A stretch of DNA of 64,000 nucleotides from Nothopassalora personata (Eukaryota > Ascomycota > Dothideomycetes > Mycosphaerellales > Mycosphaerellaceae), in NCBI GenBank assembly GCA_033816765.1, contig CM066292.1:868001-932000 (forward strand). Reading direction: 5' to 3'. Positions 46,167-58,518 of this stretch are shown one piece after another. The notes beneath the pieces are model-generated. The model was not told the origin of the DNA and did not search any database. It saw nothing but the letters and a program-made list of their open reading frames with translations. The position numbers were made by a program, and so were the translations under genes. Each line of letters begins with the position of its first letter. The stretch's first letter is position 1.

Positions 46167-48383
46167 TACGGAAGCTCGCCCTATTTACGAACCTAAAGAA
46201 GTATAGCTTCCTCTAGGAGAGTACCGAGTTCCTAGGGTGTATTATAAGCGTCGTAGGCGTATCGATAGATAGGAGTAGAGTAGCTACAATCGAGGAATAG
46301 TCTACGCCTACGAGTTTTTATAAGGTTTAATTCTTCCTAGGATTCTATAACTTCTATAGGCGTTTTATAGAAGGGTACTTAAGGATTACTAAGCTACTAA
46401 TAGACCTACTAAAAGGATATAAGAATAGTAAGAAGTAAGGGCCTCTTATATAGATCTACTTACGAGAAGTAAGCGTTCTAACGGCTAAAAGCTAGTTTTC
46501 TAGGAGTACCTAACCTAAGGTACTTTAACCCTACGTTACGTACGCGGGTTAAAACGGACACCTTCGGTTTTACGATTGTATATATTATCTTATAGCTATT
46601 TAGTACCGAGTAGTATCTAATCCTCTTCTATTCTCGTAAGATAATACCTACTAAGTACAATTACGAGACCTATAACTAAGAGCTACTAGTAGTAGTAGAG
46701 GTATTTACGTATTGGCGACTATACCTCGAAGGCGTATTATATATAATTTAGGTGCTAGTCGACTATATAAATCTATAGGGTTATATAATAGTAAAGTAGC
46801 TAAATAGGAGGTAGGCTTAATGGGCTATATTCGAGAGGATATAGAATAATATAGTAATAGCGGTAGTAGGAGCCTACGAGCCGTAGAGGACCCGATTACT
46901 ACTAGTAAGAGTATATACTATACTAATATAAGGCGGCCTAGGCGAGCTACTCTTACTACTAATAAAAATCTTATAAGAGAGAGACGATAGGTACGTTATA
47001 TACTTATTATAGGTACCTAGCGAAGGAAACGCTAAGGATTAGTATATAAAAGACGGCTTAGTATATCGTAGAAACGTAAACATAGTACCTAAGGACTATA
47101 TAGTAAGAGTATAGTTACTACGTATATATTATAATAACGTACTACTAGGATACTTTAGTAAGGTAAAGACTAAAGAGCTACTACGACGTTATTACTAATA
47201 GGACTTACTTAGTAAGGATATAAGGGAGTATATAGGAAACTATAGAGCGTATTAGACCTCAAAGGCGAGGTGCTATCGACCCTACGGCGAGTTATAACCG
47301 CTACCTAGGCTAGATAGTCTATAGTAAGAAATTACTATAGATTTTATTACGGACCTACTCCTACGTAAGCAAGGCAAATACGTATATAATGCAATCCTAG
47401 TGATCGTTAACCGCTACGCTAAAATAAACTTATATATCCCTACGACTAAGATATATATAGCTACGGAGCTTACGAGAATTATACGAGACGAAGTCGTTAG
47501 ATACTATAGTATTCTAGCGGGTATAGTAAGTAACTGCGGGTCCGTATTTACAAGCTAGTTCTAGAGTAACTTCTACTTTAAGGCGTAAGTAAAGCGTAAG
47601 CTATCTATAGCCTTTTACCCTTAGACTAATAGCTAGACTAACAGGATAAACTAAATCCTAGAATAGTACCTTTATTATTACTATAGCGAGATTTAGATAA
47701 ACTAGGCTAAGTAGCTAGCTACTACTAAATTTGTATATTAAAATAGCTTCTATCCTACGCTATATATAAGCTTCTTTAAGATAGCGTATAGTTAGAGACT
47801 AGAAACTACCCTAAGCCCTAGAGAATCTTAAGGTAAGGTCCGGGAAGAGGAGGTACTACTAGCGGTAGACTTAGTTAACCGTATACGAGAAATACGCGCT
47901 ATGCTTATAAAGCGCTAGTAAACCGTACGAGATAACTAGGCTCGCTACTATAATAAGACTTATAAGGCTAAGAGCTATTACGTAGGCAATATAGTCTTAT
48001 TATCTATAGAGAACCTAAGATTAGTATTACTAAAGAAGAAGATAGGTCCGAAGTTTGTCGGTCCGTATTCTATTATCAACGCTATAGTTTATAGACGTAC
48101 CGCCTAGTACTACTAGTAGACTAAAGAATCTACGATATGTTCTATATATCTCTCCTTAAGCCGTATACGGGTAGCGAGAAGAATAGAGGTACTATACCCC
48201 TTACTAATAAGGATAGGGAATATAAAGTCGAGGTAGTACTAGGAAAGTATAGATATAAGGGTAAAGTATAGTACCTAGTACGATAGAAGGGCTAGCTAGA
48301 GGAATATAATAGCTAGGAGCTAGTATAAGAACTCGTAAATACTACGCGTATAGTAGCTAAATGTAAGGCGTTACTAGTCGTCC

Positions 48384-49152
48384 TATAGAGAGCGCCTTCA
48401 CGCGGCGGACGACGTAAGTATCTTCGTTACGACGAAGAGAAACTAAGACTCTCTCTCTCGAAAAATACAAGCCTACTCGACTCGAAACAAGAAAAGACAG
48501 GTCGGACGAACCGAACGAACGAGATACGCTCAAAATCTACAAACAAGAACTCCGGAACTGCGAGAAGGGAAAGCGACGTACATAGCGTACACGTCGCTCG
48601 AACAACGAAGGCGCTGTCTACCTGTCGTCCCGGCAAACCACGTAAACTGCCGGCTGGAACCAAGAGAGGCGTTTAGGGGCGCAAACCACGTATACTGCAC
48701 GGCTGGAACCAAGAGAGGCCGAGGGGGGGACGACAGCGAGGCCACTGCGACCGAGGAGCTACACTCGAGACCGGAGAACGCGACTGGATTGAAACAGAGG
48801 CAACGGGTGTTTCTTGGGATTTTGCTCGGTGCGTACGGGTACGGCCGGCTTGGCTTTTTAAAACAAGAACGAGACACGGGCGCAAAACTTGTCTCGCCCG
48901 GGGCAAGGCGACAAACCGCAATTCTCGACAAGACACGACTACCGGGTACGCGCGTACTACGCCGCAATATATTCGATTTACGGTTCGAATAGCGAGCGTT
49001 GCTCGCATCTTTTAAGGAGTTTTTACGTCCGGGGTACGACGGGGCTTTTCTCCTTCTCTCAAATTTTGGTCTCGTTCTCGAGACCCGTGTTGCATAGTCT
49101 TTGACTCAAATAGCACGTTAATGGAATAATCAATCAATCAATCTTAACGGTG
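48384..49152 (+). repeat. Undamaged LTR, family D
   Basis: It starts TATAGAGAGCGCCTTCACG and ends near AATCAATCAATCAATCT. CpA/TpG are abundant, in contrast to the chromodomain region ending just before it. Related damaged copies are at 1-857 (inverted) and 40664-41395. It ends exactly where the minus-strand gypsy integrase at 49153 is cut. The chromovirus frame runs on into the LTR for about 100 codons, so a read-through polyprotein tail is possible. Overlapping minus-strand frames (for example 48530-48967) are not convincing genes. Confidence 0.7.
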
Positions 49153-52100
49153 GGAGTTTCGTAATAAAGTCTATTGTGACTTCGTCCTATGGTTTCGTCG
49201 GTAGTGTCCTAAACTGTAGGTGACCGTATTTTGCATGTCTCGCAGCCTTGTTTCGTTAGTAGTGTACGCATTGTTTAATGTAGCGTAACACCTTAAGTCT
49301 CATCTATAGAAATGAGAAACTGCGTTGTATTAGGTCTATTATTTTTAAAGTTCTAGGGTGTCTATAAGTTAGTCCGTCGTAATGTTGTCGTATGTATTCT
49401 TCTTCTCGATCCTTCGGTACTTGGTATTTCCCTTACGATATAGGGAACTGTTCGTCCTTATCGCCTAGTATCCGTACGATGTTGTTGAATTCTCTCGTGT
49501 TTCCACTAAGACTTCCGTCGGGGTTTGTCTTTAATATCTTATGTTGCACTAGTTCTTTTCCTTCTATGTAGTCGCTTCTTCGGCTTAGCGCGTCGGCGCG
49601 GCTATTCTCTCTTCCTAGAGTATATTTAATTTCGAACTTATACTGTCCTAGCAGCTCCGACTAGCGGGCTTGCCTTCGGGTAAGTTCTTTCGTCGTTATG
49701 AAGTACGTAAGATTCTTATAGTTAGAAAGAATCGTTAACTTCGGTAGGCCCTCGACATATACTCTCTAATGTTACATAGTAGCAACAATGGCTAGAAGCT
49801 CTTTATTATAGATGTCGTAGTTCTATTCCGCTATAGTTATTTTCCGGGAGTAATAGGCTACTAGGTGTCTCTACCTATCGTGTGTCTATGTTAAACACGC
49901 GCCTATTGCTATATTAGACGCATCGGTCTCGATATAGACTTCCTTACTACTATTGAATAGTCGAAGCGTAGGAGCTAAAGCGCATTGTTCCTTAAGTTTC
50001 TTAAACGCTTCAATCTATTCCTTTCCCTATTTCTAAGTAACGTTCTTTCTTATAAGCATCGTTATTAGTGCTGCTGTCTTTAAGTAATCCTTAATGAATT
50101 TCCGGTTGTAGTTCGCTAGTCTAAGGAATGATTGTACGTCCTTAACTGTTTTCGGTTCTAGCTACTCTCTAATTGACTATGTCTTCGTAGGGTCGATCGT
50201 TATCCCTGTAGTGCTAATAATGAAGCCTAGGAATTTGACTTCTTTCTTATAGAATTCGCATTTCTCGGGTGCCGTCTTAAATCCTAAATGTGTGAGTCGT
50301 TCGAAGACGTCCTAGACTTGTCTTATGTGTTCCTGTAGGGATCCTTTTATGTAGACTAGTATGTCGTCTATATAGGCGATAACGTATACGTCGAGTAGGT
50401 CTCTAAGTGTTTCGTTAACAAGGTCCTAGTAGGATGCGGGTACGTTAGTTAATCCTATTAGCATAACTAAGAATTCGTAAAGTCCGTATCTTATTCTAAA
50501 AGCGGTTTTCCATTCTTCTCCTTCTACTATTCGTATAGCATAGAAGGCATCTCGTAGGTTAATCTTCGTGTACTAGTCCGATCCGGTTAATCTGTCTTAT
50601 GCTTCTTCGATGTTAGGTAGCGGGTATCGGTTCTTAATCGTGATCTCGTTTAACTTCCTATAGTCTTATACGAGTCGTAACTTCCCGTTTGCTTTTAGAA
50701 CGAACATACATAGAGTTCCTACACTCGAGGTGGATCTTCTTATCTATCCTTTAGCTAGCTTCTCCTTTAGCTATTCTCGTAGGGTCTATAGCTCTTTCTT
50801 AGACATTTAATATAGGGGTCCCTATAGAGGCTCTTTCCCTAGCTAAATGTTAATCTTGTAATCCTATAGGCGGTGCTTAGGTAAGGCGGTTTTGCCTCTC
50901 TCCTCTTTAAAGAGTCGCGACTACTTGCGATACTCCTTAGGAATACTCAACTCTAAGATATTAGTATTCTTCGATAGTGCGTTACTTCTATTACTTCTAG
51001 TAACTTCGTAACCCGGCGGCCCTACGCTAGTGTCTATCCCGGTCGAAGGTGGTTCTTCTATCCTTCTATTCGGCGTAAGCTATATCTCGTTTAGCTGTTT
51101 CCTTACCTTATCTACTAGTGAACGCTACTACTACGTAGGCTAAATGTCGACAACGCAATCGCATTCCCTAAATGTAAGTACTCCTCTTCTCTAGTCGATT
51201 ATTAGATTATGCTTTCTTAACTAAGGCATACCTAATACTATGTTATAACTAGCTATATTAGTGACATCTAAAGTAATATTCTCGTAGTGCTGTTAGATAG
51301 CTAGTGGCAATGGTATCGTCTCCTATTCTACGCTAGGTAACGATAATCCGTTTACCGCGATTAACTCGTAACCCTATTTCTTCTTTAGGGTAGCTAACCC
51401 GTTTCTTCTTATAAAAGACTCGGAGATAAAGTTCCCCGCTACTCCTAAGTCGATTATAACACTAGTCTTATGTCCGTTAACGATTGCTTATGTCTAGAAA
51501 ACTGTGTTTAATGTCGATGCGTGAGCCTAAGTATTGTATAACTCTCTCCGGTCGCTTATTCCTAGGGAGCTAATCCTTTTCCCGAATGATATGTAGTTCG
51601 CTATGCTTCGTGCCTAGAGGCTTCGGCTAGAACCTATAGCCCGTTGCCCTGTATCTACACTTGTAGTCTATTGCGTTCCTAGATCTTCTACGTTTCTAAG
51701 TAGAGTACGCGTACGTGCTACACTATGTTACGTAATTTATTCGATATAAATGTTCCTAACGGTGTAAGATATCCGGTTCCCGTTATTCGGCTTCCTATCG
51801 GGGGTCGTTCTATAACGGCGGTTACTAGATTCTCGGTCGTTTCTATAAGTGGGTATCCCTAGGCTATACCTCATAGGGTGTCGAGTATCTTGTTAAACTT
51901 AATGGAATGTAGCCTCCTTCGTCCGCCTATCTTAGGTAGGAACTCCTCGTGCCTTCTTTATAGGTAGATAATTATGTCGTACAGTTTCTTAGGTGCATCT
52001 ACCGTGAAGGTAAGTTGTTTGTTGTCGTTGTTAGTGTCGCTCTCTTCTCCTTCGGAGGAATCTTCTTCGCTTAATTCTTCCGGATCCTATTCTTCCTCGA

Positions 52101-53947
52101 TGGTATCTAGCCCGGTAGTTTCTTGACTTTCTTCCTGTAGTTCTAGTAACTATAATCCGTTCTATCCTAGGTCCTAATTTTCTTTATCGCTTCTATCTTC
52201 GTTAAAGTAGGATTCATCAATATCTACTTCTCGGAGCGTGGTGTTAGGAACCGCTGTACGTTATCACAACTCGGGCTTGGATCTTTGCAGGGATGTCTCA
52301 ATCAGTTATGAAGGTAGTGGTTCCAAACAGTATATGGTGTATACTTAAAATGAGTTGAGCACGAGGCTCCTATCTACTCGTAAAGAAGCGTCGTCTATAT
52401 AGTGCCATGTCTTGGCGTGATCTGTCCTGCTCTGCCCTGAGCGAGTCTGATCAACTGATCAAGAGTGATCAGGACCGATCAGTCCTGATCGCTCTGTCAC
52501 GTGACTCCCCAGGCATCCATGTCTGCAGCTTCGTCTGGTTTCCTGCTCCGTTGTCCAACCATTTGCACCGATAACACTGTTCCGTAACACGTGGCGTCTT
52601 ACCTATACGTCGCTCCTAGGGTTCCTCGTAGTTGCTAAGGCTAATACCCTGCGCCTAACTTCGCGGCGTAGTGGATTTAACACGAGTCTTAGTAACAGAA
52701 TCGCTAATGAAGGCTTCTATAACCATTTCGAGACTCGGATTCGATCTCGTAGTCGACTCTTCGTATTATTATATTGAACTGTCGTAGTTAGTTCTTCGCA
52801 TTAAATAGAATGACTACTATTTGCTACCTATGGTATCCTCCTCGTCCTTCTAAGGGGTCTAGGAGAGGCGTCGTGCTTCTATTACTAGCTCTCTCCTCTA
52901 CTCTCCGAGTATAGTCGGTATCTCCTCGAGATCTAACGCTGCTCTTAGATTTACTAGTTCGGGGTTGCATTATATTAAACTGCTCGCGGCGCACTATATT
53001 CTTACCGCGGCAATCCCGTGCTATGTAGCCTTCTTTACTATAGGCATAACATGTGAGTTTTCCTTTTCCTTTAAAGGGCTTTCCGTTACCCCTACTCTTA
53101 TCGATCCTTCGTCCTCGTTAGGTAACGTCTAGTTCTATTAGCTGTGGTCTATAGTAGGGCTGGCTTTGTCGTGAGAATTCTCCCTTCGCAACGTATCCTC
53201 CTAAGGGTCTACGGTCCGGAGTATATCCTACTATTCCTCCTACTTTAGAATCGTATTTCTTCTCCTAGTGTCGTTCCTAGAGCTAGTCATTAATGTTAAT
53301 CGACGCCTTTATTAGCTCTTCGAGGTTAGTGATCTGTCCCCCGTGTCTTATTAACTCGTCCTTAACGGAGTTCTTAAGTCTACGTCGGAACATAGTTATT
53401 AACGCCGTCTAGTCCTATCTAGTAATTTGTCTGTATTCTTCGAATTTAGCGGCATACTCTAAAGTAGACGTCTTCTACTTTAGGTGTTGAATGATTCGTA
53501 TAGCCTGTTAGACTTTGTTCAAGGTTCTAAAGATTGATTTTATCTTCTCTTTAAAAAGGGTGTAGCTCCTAAACATTCTAGTAGGGTCTAATCGTCCTAT
53601 ACCTTTAAGGTATTCCTTAAGGTAAGGTTTAATCCAGTTCTACGCACTTCTACGAAGGTACGTGATGGCGAAGATAGTTCTTTTATCGGCATCGACTAGG
53701 TTGAACATGAGATACATATCTATCTAATTGATCCAGTTGTCGAACTTGGCTCTATCTCCATGGAAGAGGTCTAGCTTAGCAGCCTTAACGTCGTTCCTCC
53801 TTAGAGTAGGCTCGTTATCGTCGTTAGACTTATCGTCCTTCGTAGTGGTCTATTATGGTAGCGCACGGCGGATGCTTCCTACTTCGCTAGGGGCGGGTGT
53901 TCCCCTACTAGCTGCTTAAGTAGCGCTTATCCTAAGGGCGTTCAAAG
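49153..53947 (-). pseudogene. Ty3/gypsy gag-pol (element 6), truncated in integrase
   Basis: Moderately RIP-damaged. Reading right to left: gag (LDLFHGDRAKFDNWI near 53750); zinc knuckle at 53003-53056 with one Cys and the His turned to Tyr; acidic linker; protease region about 51400-51600; RT with NGKLRLV near 50690, EFLVM and an intact YIDD at 50363-50374; RNase H with ETDASNIAIG near 49935; and the integrase zinc domain (HPRTLKIIDLI, then QCVHYQRNKAARHAKYG). The core begins DEVTIDFITKLPP and is cut at 49153 by the family D LTR. The rest of the integrase is absent. A family C solo LTR interrupts the gag-protease linker at 52242-52589. Confidence 0.9.
52242..52589 (+). mobile_element. Undamaged solo LTR, family C
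   Basis: 348 bp, TGTTAGGAACCGC to GTTCCGTAACA, with perfect duplication CGTGG (52237-52241 and 52590-52594). Near 52445-52495 it holds several TGATCA/GATCAG palindromes in quick succession. CpA/TpG are intact though the host gypsy is RIP-damaged. The orientation shown is arbitrary. The related copy at 45856-46166 is RIP-damaged and inverted. Confidence 0.9.
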
Positions 53948-54356
53948 TGTTATTGTCTCGTTCTAGGGCTAGTCTCAAAAGAGAGATAAGTTAAGTCACG
54001 TAGCGGTATTATTCTTTAGAGAGGCTGAAGTAAGCTAAGCGAAGATAAATAATAGGAATAAGAGTTGTATTCCAATTAGTGAGATAGTAACATAAGTTGA
54101 ACGCATTAGAACCATAAGGGTTTCTAGCGTTCCTAAATACAAAGGAGATAGAGCGTTTGCTCTCCGTGCTCTCTATGCTCTCTATGCTCTCTCGAGATCA
54201 CCGAGATCAACGAGATCAAGGAGATTACTTCAGTTGCTCTCTCGGTTCCTTGGTTTTATTCCTGCGGGTGAAAGAGCACTTCTCGGGCGAAAGCGCCCGC
54301 CAATTGTAGAGGTCTAATTAGTTAGCTTCCTTTAGCCCTAGATCAGAACCGTAACA
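53948..54356 (+). repeat. LTR-like block, family E
   Basis: TGTTATTGTCTCG to AACCGTAACA, with 5-bp inverted ends TGTTA/TAACA. It lies exactly between the N-terminal end of the element 6 gag and an unrelated gypsy gag cut in its zinc knuckle. The left and right flanks (CAAAG, CCTTC) are not a duplication. It could therefore be the 5' LTR of element 6 inserted into another element, or a recombination product. It contains GCTCTCTAT and GAGATCAMC short repeats and a hairpin CGGGCGAAAGCGCCCG at 54276-54291. A gag-like frame can be read a short way into it. Confidence 0.55.
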
Positions 54357-55150
54357 CCTTCCTTACTATATATATAGTAGGTAATACTTCCTTTTAAACT
54401 CTTAGGCCTAAACTTATCCCTATTCTTAATCTTACGACCCTTTTAGGTAACGTCGAGCTCTATCAGTTATAGTCCGTAGTATAGCGTATAATGCTTAGGC
54501 TTATAGTTATTGTAAACGTTATTAAAGCCTCTATTATTTTAATTATCGTAGCCTAGAATATATCTAGCCTTTCTAGATACCCTAGAGTCGTATCGTTACT
54601 CTAGAGCTCTCTCGTAGAGTTTATTGTTAAGATTAATTATAACTTTAACTAAATCGCCTAAGTCCTTAATCTCCCTTCCGTCCCTTATAAACTTATCCTT
54701 TACTTACTCCTTTAGTCCTCTTCGGTATATAACTTAAAGTGCTTATCGTCCTAATCGGTAAGCTAGGCGTATTCCTAGAATTTCGTAGTATAGTCGGTAG
54801 TAGATGTTCTTTATATTAAGTACTAAATAACATTTACTATAGTAGCAATTTCGTTTAAAATACTAAAGACGCTTCTTATTGCTTTCTTAAGATATCCGTA
54901 AGATAGAAAGATTCCGCTCGAATTGTCGTTACCTTAGCTATCTAGGTAGGTCCTAAGGAATAGTTTAACCTAATACTATACTCGTCCTCGAAGGAAGGTA
55001 GTAGTAAAGATAGGCTTAAGGTTCTCTTCTATAGCGTTAAATAAGAAGTAAATATCTATTTAAGTAACCTAAGTATTAAACTTGTCTCGCTCGAAATAGG
55101 AGGTACGAGTAAACATAGGGTATTGGAAATTTCAGAGATAATAAATTTAA
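54357..55150 (-). pseudogene. Ty3/gypsy gag fragment (element 7), RIP-inactivated
   Basis: Minus-strand gag similar in layout to that of element 6 but clearly different in sequence. It shows FERDKFNT near 55090, then IDIYFLFNAIEENLKPIF, and a zinc knuckle with Tyr for Cys that breaks off after SKEG at 54357. Stops are dense and of the RIP type. No protease or pol of this element is found in the window. Confidence 0.75.
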
Positions 55151-58100
55151 AAGTACCTTCCTAGAAAAATGCGATGCCCTCTATAAAGGGTAATTTCTTA
55201 CCCTCCTCTAGGAAGAAGAACTCTATAAATTAGAAATGACATACATAATAGAATTAGGAACAGTCTAAGAGCTTTAAGATAACCCGGATTAAAAACCGCC
55301 CCTTATAGAAACATTAATACCGTTACGCGTAATAAGAGACCCGGAACATTCCCTAGTATACTACGGAAATTATAAAAACTAAATGTAAGCCCTAAATTTT
55401 TTTAAACTATACGACATTACGATATAGCTCTTACTATATATAGAAAAGGTAATTCCATTTACACTCTATTTCCTATAAGAGATAGGAATAGCTACCGGAA
55501 AAAATACCTCGGAAGGAGAAGAGAAGAGAAAGAAGAAGAGAGAGAGAAGAGAGAAGGAAATAGCCTATAAGGCTTATTAAAGACAAATACTAAGATTTTC
55601 TATATACTGATTCCTTGGAAAGTAGATATCCTAACGAGATAAAAAAGATAGATACTGTCTAATAGTGTCGTGTTATATAGTCTCTAACTCGTATATAGTA
55701 CGTAACTAGAATAAACAAATAAATAATAAATAATAAATAATAAACACATTACTTTACGACGTATAAGGAATATAAATTAAACGCCGGGACTTATAGTATC
55801 ATAAGGCCCTTATACTAATATAAGAAATAAACTCTTTATACCTTTAAGTAGGATTTCTAGCCGTAGAGCTTATATCCTACCCTCGGATTTTACTTTCAGT
55901 TATTATAACCTGTGTTATATAGTCTAGGACTTAAATAGTACGTTAATTTAATATTGTATAATTAACTAGAAGTAATCCTAAAACATTAAGATAGAAAAGG
56001 CTTATCAATAACGTATAGTTTAACTATACTATAAAGATTACTAATCTTATTCATTCTATCCTAGCTACTAGGAACCTTATACTTCCTATTCTTATTCTTC
56101 TCCTTACCGCTACTCTAGAGTAGGTAGAGTAACTATAAAGCGTCTTTGTTATTATTCTCCTTACTTAGTTATATTAAGGAGAAACTTAATTAGAGGCGCG
56201 TAATATTAGCTAGGTTAAAAGTATTATTATATATTTACTTAAGATATAACGGCTAGATATTAAAATTTTAATAAGAAGGAAAGAATAACTAGTAGGAGAA
56301 GTAGGTTCAACTTTACCTTTATCCTTACTTATAGGACCTATATTACCTCTAGTGCCCCTATAACCACTACTTCTTAATAGTATTATTACCTCTATTAAGA
56401 GCTGTTAACCTAGCTTAGTATTTCTTCTTATTAATCTCGCGCCTCCTATTTAATATTGCTAACCTAGCGCGTATTTATTCACTACTACTTAATAGCTCCT
56501 ACTACTACCTCCGCTCCTCTATAGTTATTACTAGGCTAATAGATAAATTAGTATAACCTAAAGGAATAATATAAACTAGACTAGGTACATTAGTCTAAAT
56601 GTTTCTATAGTATAGTAAGGGTAGCCTAATAGGAAGTACTTTTATTCTAGAACTTAGAGAAACGGCCTAAAGCTATAAGAAGTAACTTAAGGAGAATAGT
56701 CTATATACTAGCTAGCGTATCTTAATTCTAGGAGCCTTACTGAATTAGTCTCCTATTTGTACGGTATTAGCAAGCTTCATTATTAGGTTGTAAATACCTA
56801 AGCTTAACTAAATTAATTAGAAATCTCTTATCTCTATATATCTAATTAGAGTAGTAGTATTCTCTATAGGCCTTTTAAATATTATGTATCTATATCTTAT
56901 AGAACGCTCCCTCTAGTAAGAGCATAAACTATAAGCTACATCTCTATTGTAATAAAGAAAGAATATTTCTATTAGCCTATAGACTCTTTATATTATATAT
57001 TTAGTCTAATAAGTAGTAGTATTATAAAACTTGTAAAGGTATTTACTAGTCTCAAAGCCTTCTATAGTAGCATAATAAAGGACGATTAGCTATTAAGTAG
57101 ATAGAGACTACTCTTGTTCATAGTAATATTCTAGTTATTAACTCTATTATAGTATAACACTAGGACTTGGACCTATAACTCTATAACTACATTAAGTATA
57201 GCTATAATATACTAAGAGTAGAGTAGTAGCTTCTACAATATAGACGCAAATGATCTATAACTTAGTTAGAATCTAAAGCTCTCTAGGTACTAAAGTTATA
57301 GAACGAAATAGAACATTTTACTTATTACTTGTTTTAAACCTACTTCCTAGAGTAAAAGATATATATTCTATCGAGATTAAGTACTCTTTACTAATTCTAA
57401 CATAGTATAGGATTATAGGTTATGTGTTTTTAGTAGATTTAAGACTAAAACTATGTTACAAGAATAATATTAACTCATAAGTCACCTTATTTAATAACTG
57501 TAATTCTAGTTAGACCTTAAAATAACATTATATACTATTAGATAGTAGGTACTATAGTAATACTCTAGTCTATATACTACTAGAATAGTAACTTTATTTT
57601 CGTGAAATAAACCTACTATAATAGCTATATACTAATAGAGGTAGTAAAGATCTAAAAGAGATAAATAATATAACTATAGAGTTACGTACTTTAAAGGTTA
57701 TTCCTAGACTATAAGATTATATCTAGTATACTCGGGAATTTAGAATCTATTATAAAATATTTAGTTACCTAGGATATTTTTTTCTTATTAAATTTTCCTA
57801 ATAATCTATTAGGTCTCCTAGAATGTTTATAGGTCCGCTAGAATACTCCGGACTTATATATACTAGCTAATGTAGATACGGCAATTAAGTTTAATAATTT
57901 CAGCGGATAATAAACAATATAATATAATAATCCCTTTAATTTAAACCTATAACCTTATATATTTATAAGTAGATAGCGTAGTTACATACTAAAATAATCT
58001 ATGTAATGGGACTACTTTAGCTACTATACTAACACCTTACATTAATTACAACCTAATATATAGGTTAATTACAGAGAGTAATATTATAAGGACTTAGTAA

Positions 58101-58177
58101 GAATAAGTAGGAGGTAAAGGCTAGGTACCTAGCCTTACTTAAATATAGCTAACTTAGTAGCCTACTATAGTAGCTTA
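55151..58177. other. RIP-damaged DNA with scattered LTR-end motifs
   Basis: No gene recognised. A motif GTGTTATATAGTCT followed by ATAGTACGTTAA, typical of the end of family D LTRs, occurs near 55668 and 55911. Purine-rich tracts lie near 55510-55560 and a TAAA-type simple repeat at about 55720-55745. From 56000 the DNA is uniformly TpA-rich up to the young Copia element. Confidence 0.45.
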
Positions 58178-58182
58178 TAATA

Positions 58183-58400
58183 TGTCACGATCCAAGCGTG
58201 CACCTGGGCAGCAGCCCAAAACAAGACTGAGTCAACGGTTGCCAAGACTCACGTGACTTTGATTAGTCACCGGCAAACTCTTCAATTCTCAAACATCTCA
58301 ATTTTACATAGACACATGCAATACACAACTCGCTTTTGTCACCTCCTTTCATATGAGCCTATACACCAATAATGACGCAGACAGCCGTCACAACGTGATA
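58183..58400 (+). repeat. 5' LTR of young Copia element
   Basis: TGTCACGATCC to CACAACGTGATA. No difference from 63102-63319 was seen on reading both. Confidence 0.95.
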
Positions 58401-58418
58401 GTTATGAGCCCGACAAGC
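58401..58418 (+). promoter_or_regulatory. Primer-binding site, initiator tRNA-Met half type
   Basis: GTTATGAGCCCGACAAGC follows the LTR directly. Its first part is the complement of an initiator tRNA anticodon stem-loop (GGGCTCATAAC, anticodon CAT). This implies priming from the cut 5' half of the tRNA, as known for Drosophila copia. Confidence 0.75.
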
Positions 58419-58518
58419 ACTCACTAACATTCGCTACACACACAGGAAGCAACGAGTGAGGAACAAGGGACCCAGGTACCCCCGGAGCAGAGGTTGCATC
58501 GTCACCAAAAACACACCA

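Larger units (their letters stand above)
43200..48383 (+). pseudogene. Ty3/gypsy chromovirus gag-pol (element 4), RIP-inactivated
   Basis: Gag is readable from about 43200. Its zinc knuckle near 44150-44190 keeps the spacing and the Gly-rich core but has Tyr in place of all Cys and of the His. A protease-like LLDNGVDLSLVS lies near 44785. RT spans 45300-45860 and includes YLDN at 45775-45786. It is split by a solo LTR, after which thumb and RNase H regions resume at 46172. Integrase follows (47340-47640, with ILVIVNRYAK). A chromodomain at 48218-48340 reads EYKVEVVLGKYRYKGKV, then YLVR and KG with Trp codons turned to TAG. Order PR-RT-RH-IN plus a C-terminal chromodomain defines a chromovirus. 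Confidence 0.9.

Noticed and set aside
48530..48967. 145-codon minus-strand frame
   Set aside because: It lies inside the undamaged family D LTR and overlaps other frames in all phases. The composition is simply stop-poor.
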